Assembly (NCBI GenBank): GCA_947625945.1
Contig: CANQQI010000007.1
Location: 1-36,538 of the forward strand
DNA: 36,538 nucleotides
Reading direction: 5' to 3'
Origin: an uncultured Oscillospiraceae bacterium
GTDB lineage: Bacteria; Bacillota; Clostridia; Oscillospirales; Oscillospiraceae
Below, one piece after another: positions 31,657-36,538 of this stretch (positions within the stretch are counted from its first letter, which is position 1; every line of letters starts with the position of its first letter). The notes beneath the pieces were generated by a model. It saw only the letters and a program-made list of their open reading frames with translations. It was not told where the DNA came from and searched no databases. Position numbers and translations under genes: made by a program.

Positions 31657-31686
31657 GAAAGCGGGTGGGGCGACCCGCCCGCTTTC
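31657..31686 (+). other. Intercistronic hairpin with a GCGA loop
   Basis: A 13-bp stem (GAAAGCGGGTGGG / CCCGCCCGCTTTC, one G-T pair) closes on a GNRA-type GCGA loop, with no T-run. It lies between the lipoprotein gene and the first permease gene. Such structures often protect the upstream mRNA and raise binding protein levels over permease levels. Confidence 0.6.
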
Positions 31687-31714
31687 TAATTCAATCAGGA
31701 AAGGAGTGGGATGT

Positions 31715-32725
31715 TTGGCTAAGGCGCTCTCCAACTCAGAGGGGAAAAAGAATACTCTGACCACCAAGCGGAAAAAGAGCCGCCAGAAGCGGCGATTCTT
31801 CTGGACCGGCCTGGCCTTCGCCTCGCCGTGGATCATCGGGTTCATTCTGTTTAAGATCTACCCCATCTGCTCCGCGATTTATTACAGCTTCACGGACTTC
31901 AATATGTTCCGGACTCCCAATTTTGTGGTCCTCCAGAACTTCACCAATCTGGTCCAGGATAAGAATGTCATCAAGAGCCTGGAAAATACGGCGTACATGG
32001 TCATCATCGGCCTGCCCATCATGCTGGCCTTCTCCATGCTCATGTCCGTGGTGATGAACATGAAGGCCAAGGGAATGCCCCTGGTGCGGACCATTCTGTA
32101 CATTCCCGCGGTGGTGCCCTCCATGGCCTCCGCCCTGCTGTTCCTGTGGGTGATGAACTCCCGGTACGGCATCGTCAACCAATTTATCAATCAGGTCATC
32201 GCCCTGATCCCAGGGTTTATCAAAGACGCCCTGCCCTTCACCTTGAAGGCCCCAAGCTGGATCAACGACCCCAAATGGACCAAAATGACGCTGATCATCA
32301 TGGGCTGCTGGGGGTGCGGCGGCACGGCGGTGATCGGCCTGGCGGCCCTGCGGGGCGTGCCCACCCAATTCTACGAGGCGGCGGAGCTGGACGGGGCCAG
32401 CCGCTGGACCCGGTTCTGGCACATCACCATCCCCATGATCAGTCCTACCATCCAGTTCCAGTTCATCATGGGCATCATCAACACCTTCCAGTACTTCACC
32501 CAGGCATACATGTTCAATATGTTCACCACCACCTCCCAGGTCACCGGCGGCGGACCGCAAAACTCTCTGCTGTTCTACGCCATCAACCTGTACCGGGAAG
32601 CCTTCGACTTTCTGCACATGGGCTACGCCTGCGCGCTGGGTCTGGTGCTGTTTATGATCGTTTTGGTCGTGACCTTCATCGCCATGCGGGTCAGCGACAA
32701 GATGGTCTCCTACGACGTGGAATAG
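31715..32725 (+). CDS. Sugar ABC transporter permease (MalF-like)
   Basis: A 336-residue inner-membrane permease with about six hydrophobic helices. The EAA loop that contacts the ATPase reads EAAELDGASRWTRFWHITIP. A basic N-terminus (TKRKKSRQKRR) precedes the first membrane helix. The TTG at 31715 is my preferred start, with GGAG 8 bases upstream; GTG at 31706 overlaps that site. It is 10 bases before the second permease gene. The importer has no ATPase gene here, so a shared MsmK/UgpC-type ATPase elsewhere is likely. Confidence 0.92.
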   Translation: MAKALSNSEGKKNTLTTKRKKSRQKRRFFWTGLAFASPWIIGFILFKIYPICSAIYYSFTDFNMFRTPNFVVLQNFTNLVQDKNVIKSLENTAYMVIIGLPIMLAFSMLMSVVMNMKAKGMPLVRTILYIPAVVPSMASALLFLWVMNSRYGIVNQFINQVIALIPGFIKDALPFTLKAPSWINDPKWTKMTLIIMGCWGCGGTAVIGLAALRGVPTQFYEAAELDGASRWTRFWHITIPMISPTIQFQFIMGIINTFQYFTQAYMFNMFTTTSQVTGGGPQNSLLFYAINLYREAFDFLHMGYACALGLVLFMIVLVVTFIAMRVSDKMVSYDVE

Positions 32726-32735
32726 GAGGGTGGAT

Positions 32736-33593
32736 ATGAATAAGAAAAAATCTTCCCCGCTGTTCCTAGCTAAGCGAGCGGTGGGCGGCATCATCAAATA
32801 CGCCTTCCTGATCGTGCTGTGCGCCGTGTTTCTCCTGCCGCTGCTGTGGATGATCTCCACCTCCCTGAAACCCAACGCCGGATTGCTGGTATTTCCCATC
32901 GAGTGGATTCCCAAGGAGCCCATGTGGGAAAACTACGTCAAGGTGTTCCAAATCGTGAAGTTCGGCACCTACATTAAAAATACCCTCATCACCTCCCTGA
33001 CTCCGGTGCTGGGCGTGCTGATCGCCACCCCCATGGTGGCCTACTCCATCACCATGATCCCATGGAAAGGGGCGAAGATCATCTTCCCCATCATCCTGGC
33101 CACCATGATGATTCCCGGCCAGGTAACCCAGATTCCCATGTACATCACCTGGAGCAAGCTGCACCTGATCAACACCTATGTGCCGCTGATCCTGCCCTTC
33201 TTCCTGGGAACGCCCTACTACATCTATCTGATGCGGCAGTTCATGAAGAGCCTGCCCAACAGCCTGGTGGAGGCCGCCCGGCTGGATGGAGCGGGGGATG
33301 TGCGGATCCTGTTCAACATCATCTACCCCCTCTGCGGCCCGGTGCTGACCACCATCGGCGTGCTGGTGTTCATCGCGTGCTGGAACGATCTGAGCGGCCC
33401 GCTGATCTACATTCAGTCCAGCGAGCTGTACACCATCGCCATCGGCCTGAAGAGCTTCACCCTCACCGCCAAGACCCAGTGGGAGCTACTGATGGCCGCC
33501 AACACCGTCTTCACCGTCCCGCTGATCGTCATCTTTTTCATCTGCCAAAAGCAGTTCCTGGGCGGCATTGCCACCACCTCCGGCTTGAAATAA
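32736..33593 (+). CDS. Sugar ABC transporter permease (MalG-like)
   Basis: A 285-residue partner permease. The opening ends in FLLPLLWMISTSLKPNAGLL, which is typical for the MalG-type subunit. The EAA loop reads EAARLDGAGDVRILFNIIYP. About six hydrophobic helices are visible. ATG at 32736 has AGGAGGG about 6 bases upstream; GTG at 32730 is too close to that site. A terminator follows directly, so the importer forms its own unit. Confidence 0.93.
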   Translation: MNKKKSSPLFLAKRAVGGIIKYAFLIVLCAVFLLPLLWMISTSLKPNAGLLVFPIEWIPKEPMWENYVKVFQIVKFGTYIKNTLITSLTPVLGVLIATPMVAYSITMIPWKGAKIIFPIILATMMIPGQVTQIPMYITWSKLHLINTYVPLILPFFLGTPYYIYLMRQFMKSLPNSLVEAARLDGAGDVRILFNIIYPLCGPVLTTIGVLVFIACWNDLSGPLIYIQSSELYTIAIGLKSFTLTAKTQWELLMAANTVFTVPLIVIFFICQKQFLGGIATTSGLK

Positions 33594-33600
33594 GCCAACG

Positions 33601-33634
33601 GCCCGTTCCCGCCCTTCACGTGGCGAGAACGGGC
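33601..33634 (+). terminator. Terminator after the permease genes
   Basis: A 13-bp stem with one mismatch (GCCCGTTCCCGCC / GGCGAGAACGGGC), an 8-base loop and a pyrimidine/T-rich tail (TTTCCTTTT) follow the stop codon by 7 bases. Confidence 0.75.
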
Positions 33635-33654
33635 TTTCCTTTTCCAAACAGCCG

Positions 33655-33663
33655 TGGTACAAT
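33655..33663 (+). promoter_or_regulatory. Possible extended -10 promoter of the DUF624 unit
   Basis: TGGTACAAT matches an extended -10 (TG plus TACAAT) about 30 bases before the DUF624 start. No good -35 is present and it overlaps the tail of the terminator area, so this is tentative. Confidence 0.35.
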
Positions 33664-33691
33664 ACAAGAAAAACGAGAGGGGAAACGCGCC

Positions 33692-34390
33692 ATGCCGAAA
33701 GGAAACCGGACCTACAGGCCCCCGGCCCCCGATAAGCCGGAGCATCCTGTCTGGTCCCATCTGATGGACCTGTTTTTGCTGAATTTTTCCTACATTCTGC
33801 TCTTCATTCCCAGCCTCGTATGGCTCTACCTGCTGCTGGCCGCCGGAGGCTGGCCGGCTTTTGTGGGCTTTCTGGTTTTTTTGATCCCCGCGGGGCCGGC
33901 GGTGGCGGCCATGTTCGACATGGGCTACCAGTACGCCCGAGAAATCCCCAAATTCCAGCAGCGGAGCTTTTGGACCAGCTACAAAGCCAATTTCCGGCAG
34001 GGCTGCGCCACCATGGCGGTGCTGATCCTGCCCCTGGCGGCGCTGCTGCTGCCCATGTTCGTCCAGGGGGAGCGGCCCTGGTTTGTCGTGGTCTGCCTGA
34101 TCCTGGGGCTGCTGGCGCTGCTGGAATTCGCGATCCTGGCCTTCTCTCAGGTGGCGCTGGTGGACCTGCCCCTGAAAAAAATATGGAAAAACGCCCTGTT
34201 CCTCATTCCAGTGATGGGCTGGCGGGGACTGGGCGTGGCCGTGCTGCATCTGCTCTTTCTGGCGGCGCTGTACCAATGGATCTCGGTAATGTTCCTGCTC
34301 TTTTTGTTTCTGGGACCGGCAACCCTCGTCGCCTGGACCAGCTGGATGCTGTTTCCCAAGCTGGAGGGGGCGCTGCTGCGGCATGAATGA
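33692..34390 (+). CDS. DUF624 (YesL-like) membrane protein
   Basis: A 232-residue membrane protein with four or five hydrophobic helices (LDLFLLNFSYILLFIPSLVWLYLL-like start, then three more in the second half). DUF624/YesL proteins commonly sit beside sugar ABC importers in Firmicutes, and their job is unknown. Features of the family here are the W-x-x-L start, the IPAGPAVAAMFDMGYQYARE segment and a FWTSYKANFRQG loop. GAGAGGGGAA precedes the ATG. It overlaps the following amidohydrolase gene by 8 bases. Confidence 0.85.
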   Translation: MPKGNRTYRPPAPDKPEHPVWSHLMDLFLLNFSYILLFIPSLVWLYLLLAAGGWPAFVGFLVFLIPAGPAVAAMFDMGYQYAREIPKFQQRSFWTSYKANFRQGCATMAVLILPLAALLLPMFVQGERPWFVVVCLILGLLALLEFAILAFSQVALVDLPLKKIWKNALFLIPVMGWRGLGVAVLHLLFLAALYQWISVMFLLFLFLGPATLVAWTSWMLFPKLEGALLRHE

Positions 34391-35132
34391 GCCCATTTTC
34401 GACGCCCATGCCCATATCTGGCTGGGCCGGGCCGCCCAGGACGGGGCCCTCCTCCGCCGGGCGGCGGAAAAATACGGAATTTCTAAAATCTATATCTCCT
34501 GCCTGGGCAGCCACACGCCGGACCCGGCCGAAATCGAGGAGTGCAACCGTCAGGCGGCCCGGCTTCTTTCCGACCCCCTTTTCGGCGGCTACGTCACCGT
34601 GGCCCCGGAGCAGCCCGGGGCCCTGGAGGTCCTTCGCCGGGGGGCGGAGGAGCAGGGCTTTTCCGGGATGAAAATTTGGGTCAGCTGTCTGTGCGACGAG
34701 CCCTGCTGCGATTCTTTGTACGATTACTGCGGCGCCGAGGGCCTTCCCGTGCTGATCCACACCTTTGCCAAGACTGTTGGGCAGCTTCCCGGGGAGTCCA
34801 CCGCCGTTCATTTGCGGCGGGCGGCCCTGCGCCATCCGAAGACGAAGTTCCTGATGGCCCACCTGGGGGGCAACTGCTACCACGGTCTGCCCATGATCCG
34901 GGATCTTCCCAACGTGTGGGTGGATTTTTCCGGCTCCAACTGCCGGGGCGACGACCTGCCCTACGCTTTGGAGCTGCTGGGAGAGGATCGGATCGTCTTC
35001 GGCACGGATATGCCCGGCTCCTTTGCCATGAGCTACGGGCAGGTTTTGGCCCTTCCCCAGGAGGCGCGGCGCAAAATTCTGTGGGAGAATGCCCAGGCCC
35101 TGTTTGATGGGAGGGACAGAAATGCGCTTTGA
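34383..35132 (+). CDS. Amidohydrolase-family metal-dependent hydrolase
   Basis: A 249-residue TIM-barrel hydrolase of the amidohydrolase-2 type (ACMSD/uracil-type decarboxylase and related hydrolases). The metal motif is FDAHAH (D7, H9, H11), further histidines are H126 (LIHTFAK) and H160 (LMAHLGG), and the catalytic aspartate is in FGTDMP (D209). It is translated with overlap to DUF624 and to the next amidohydrolase-like gene. A lactone or amide bond of a sugar derivative is a possible target; the sequence does not say. A run of cysteines (SCLCDEPCCD, 101-110) is notable for a small protein. Confidence 0.82.
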   Translation: MNEPIFDAHAHIWLGRAAQDGALLRRAAEKYGISKIYISCLGSHTPDPAEIEECNRQAARLLSDPLFGGYVTVAPEQPGALEVLRRGAEEQGFSGMKIWVSCLCDEPCCDSLYDYCGAEGLPVLIHTFAKTVGQLPGESTAVHLRRAALRHPKTKFLMAHLGGNCYHGLPMIRDLPNVWVDFSGSNCRGDDLPYALELLGEDRIVFGTDMPGSFAMSYGQVLALPQEARRKILWENAQALFDGRDRNAL

Positions 35133-35850
35133 CTTTGGCTGCTTTACTGGCCACTGGCCCTACCGCCGCCTCCAGCGGGGCAGTTTGGAACACTGCCGGG
35201 CTGATCTGGCCGCCGCGGGCGTCGGGGGCGGGCTGATGGCCAGTCTGGACGCCATATTCTATAACGACTCCTGGGAGGGGGACGGTCCCCTGCTGGAGGC
35301 GCTGGCCGGCACGGGCTTTTCTCTGACGGTATGCTTAAACCCAGAGCTTCCCTGGTGGCGCCTCCGGCTGGGGGAGGCCGCCCGGGCGGGGGCCCGGGCC
35401 GTGCGGCTCTACCCCGGTATCCACGGCTACCCCCTGGAGGCGGCGGAGGCGCTGTGCCGGGAGGCGGGCGAGCTGGGGCTGGGGGTGATCGTCACCGCCC
35501 GGATGGAGGATCAAAGGCTGGAGTACCTGCTCCGGCAGGCGCCGATCAACCCTGCGAGGGCGGCGGCGCTGGCCAAAAATTGCCCGGGGACTCAGGTAAT
35601 TTTGTCGAATTTTTACCTTTCGGAGCTGGAAGGACTGTCCGGGGAAAACCTCTGGGCGGACACGGCGGGGCTGTGCCACGGGCTTTTTCCCTTTGAAAAC
35701 CTGGAATTTCCCCGGGAGCGGCTCTTATTCGCGTCCTTTGCCCCCTTGCAGTGCCCGGAAAGCGCGGTTTGCAATCTGCCGGAGGAGCCGGATTTCCTCG
35801 ACGGCAACACAAAAAACTATTGGGAGGCGTGCCATGGCGGAACATTCTGA
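35122..35850 (+). CDS. Amidohydrolase-fold protein with an altered metal motif
   Basis: A 242-residue protein whose start reads MRFDFGCFTGHWPYRRL. It resembles amidohydrolase-2 proteins with a conserved GxWPxR segment, but the HxH metal pair is missing from the first strand. Later segments include VRLYPGIHGYPL and LEYLLRQAPINP, which fit a small TIM barrel. A catalytic role is therefore uncertain; it may need another metal arrangement or be a partner of the protein encoded just upstream. The ATG at 35122 is chosen because GGGAGGGAC lies upstream and the barrel begins there. It overlaps the preceding gene by 11 bases and the next by 17. Confidence 0.65.
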   Translation: MRFDFGCFTGHWPYRRLQRGSLEHCRADLAAAGVGGGLMASLDAIFYNDSWEGDGPLLEALAGTGFSLTVCLNPELPWWRLRLGEAARAGARAVRLYPGIHGYPLEAAEALCREAGELGLGVIVTARMEDQRLEYLLRQAPINPARAAALAKNCPGTQVILSNFYLSELEGLSGENLWADTAGLCHGLFPFENLEFPRERLLFASFAPLQCPESAVCNLPEEPDFLDGNTKNYWEACHGGTF

Positions 35851-36538
35851 ACTGGCTCGGGCGGAGATCGTCATCTGCGGCGGCGGCGTCTCCGGCGTCT
35901 TTGCCGCCGTGGCGGCAAGGGAGAGCGGCGCGGAGGTGCTGCTCCTGGAGCAGCAGGGGTGCCTGGGCGGCTCGGCGGTGGGCGGGCTGGTCAGCCCCAT
36001 GATGACCTCCCGGCTGCCGGGGGGCGTGGAAAATTCCTACCTCTCCCCCCGGCTGGGGAAAGGACCCGCCTTTGACCCCGCTTCCTTGGATCTGGCCCTG
36101 GCGGCATTGTGCCGGGAGGCGGGGGTGCGGATTTGCCTGAACGTGGCGCTGTGCCAGGCCCAAGTGGAAAACGGGCGAGTGGTCTCCGTCACCGTGGCCA
36201 CCTGCCGGGGTCTGGAAACCGTGTCCGGCCGGGTGTTTGTGGACTGCACCGGCGACGCTCTGCTCTCCAAGCTGGCGGGGGCCCAGATTTTCCGGGGCAG
36301 GGACGGCGTCAACCAGCCCATGAGCCTGCGCTACCTGATGGGCGGGGTGGATATGGTTCGATTCGGCGCGTTCCTGGATCGATGGGGCGCCGCCTCCGGC
36401 CTTCCCCACACCGCCCGGAGCGGAAACAGCGGTCAAAGTCTCTACGCCGCCGTAACGGCCCAGGGAGATTGGGCATTGACGCCGGTATTTCGCCAGGCGG
36501 TGGCGGCGGGAGACCTCATGGAGGAGGACTGCGTTTAT
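35834..36538 (+). CDS. FAD-dependent oxidoreductase, N-terminal part (runs off window)
   Basis: An open frame starts at ATG 35834 and reaches the window edge without a stop, 235 codons. The FAD-binding loop GGGVSG (16-21) follows EIVIC, then VLLLEQQGCLGGSAVGG matches the start of the FAD_oxidored (PF12831-type) family. A DCTGDA segment near residue 137 corresponds to the conserved ATGD of the family. TGGGAGGCG lies upstream. Related proteins are found with carbohydrate enzymes and act on unknown substrates. The rest of the protein and the end of the operon cannot be seen. The start overlaps the preceding gene by 17 bases. Confidence 0.82.
   Translation, partial: MAEHSELARAEIVICGGGVSGVFAAVAARESGAEVLLLEQQGCLGGSAVGGLVSPMMTSRLPGGVENSYLSPRLGKGPAFDPASLDLALAALCREAGVRICLNVALCQAQVENGRVVSVTVATCRGLETVSGRVFVDCTGDALLSKLAGAQIFRGRDGVNQPMSLRYLMGGVDMVRFGAFLDRWGAASGLPHTARSGNSGQSLYAAVTAQGDWALTPVFRQAVAAGDLMEEDCVY

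Overview
The window looks like a chromosomal segment of a high-GC, anaerobic, gut-type Clostridia. An Oscillospiraceae-like lineage is my best guess, inferred from gene content and codon use and not proven. Supporting signs are strong AGGAGG ribosome sites, TTGACA/TATAAT promoters, an oxygen-sensitive carbon monoxide dehydrogenase/acetyl-CoA synthase set, a split two-subunit transketolase, a YesL-like DUF624 protein and the rpsF-ssb-rpsR operon. I see no tRNA, rRNA, CRISPR array, transposase or phage gene, and no gene-free stretch longer than about 230 bases.

Layout. (1) 1-2441: the end of feoA, feoB, and a convergent gene for an SSB-like protein. (2) 2500-13976: a sugar-catabolic locus built around an AraC-type regulator. 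To its left, on the minus strand, lie a D-2-hydroxyacid dehydrogenase, an enolase-superfamily protein, a Gfo/Idh oxidoreductase, a GH20 exo-hexosaminidase (GcnA type) and a second Gfo/Idh protein. To its right, on the plus strand, lie a third Gfo/Idh protein, a TIM-barrel isomerase/epimerase-like protein, nagA and nagB. (3) 14041-20556: a closed cooS-cooC-acsB transcription unit with its own strong promoter and terminator, divergent from gdhA. (4) 20571-26721: pseudouridine salvage (an HTH-kinase fusion plus psuG), split transketolase, rpsF-ssb-rpsR, and a NagD-type HAD phosphatase. (5) 26838-36538: a second carbohydrate locus with a Gfo/Idh protein, a class-C beta-lactamase-like hydrolase, a DUF4434-like TIM barrel, an ABC sugar importer (lipoprotein plus two permeases, no ATPase), DUF624, two amidohydrolase-fold proteins and the start of an FAD-dependent oxidoreductase that runs off the window.

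How they work together. GH20, NagA and NagB form a clear route from N-acetylhexosamine glycosides to fructose-6-phosphate. The oxidoreductases, TIM-barrel protein and enolase-superfamily member around them are not needed for that route and suggest a second, redox-based step acting on a modified or unusual glycoside. CODH/ACS and glutamate dehydrogenase point to anaerobic amino-acid/C1 metabolism. The most interesting candidates for new biology are the redox/NAG locus, the stand-alone CODH/ACS core unit, the pseudouridine kinase-regulator with palindromes over its own promoter, and a 21-bp-spaced direct repeat ahead of the ABC importer.
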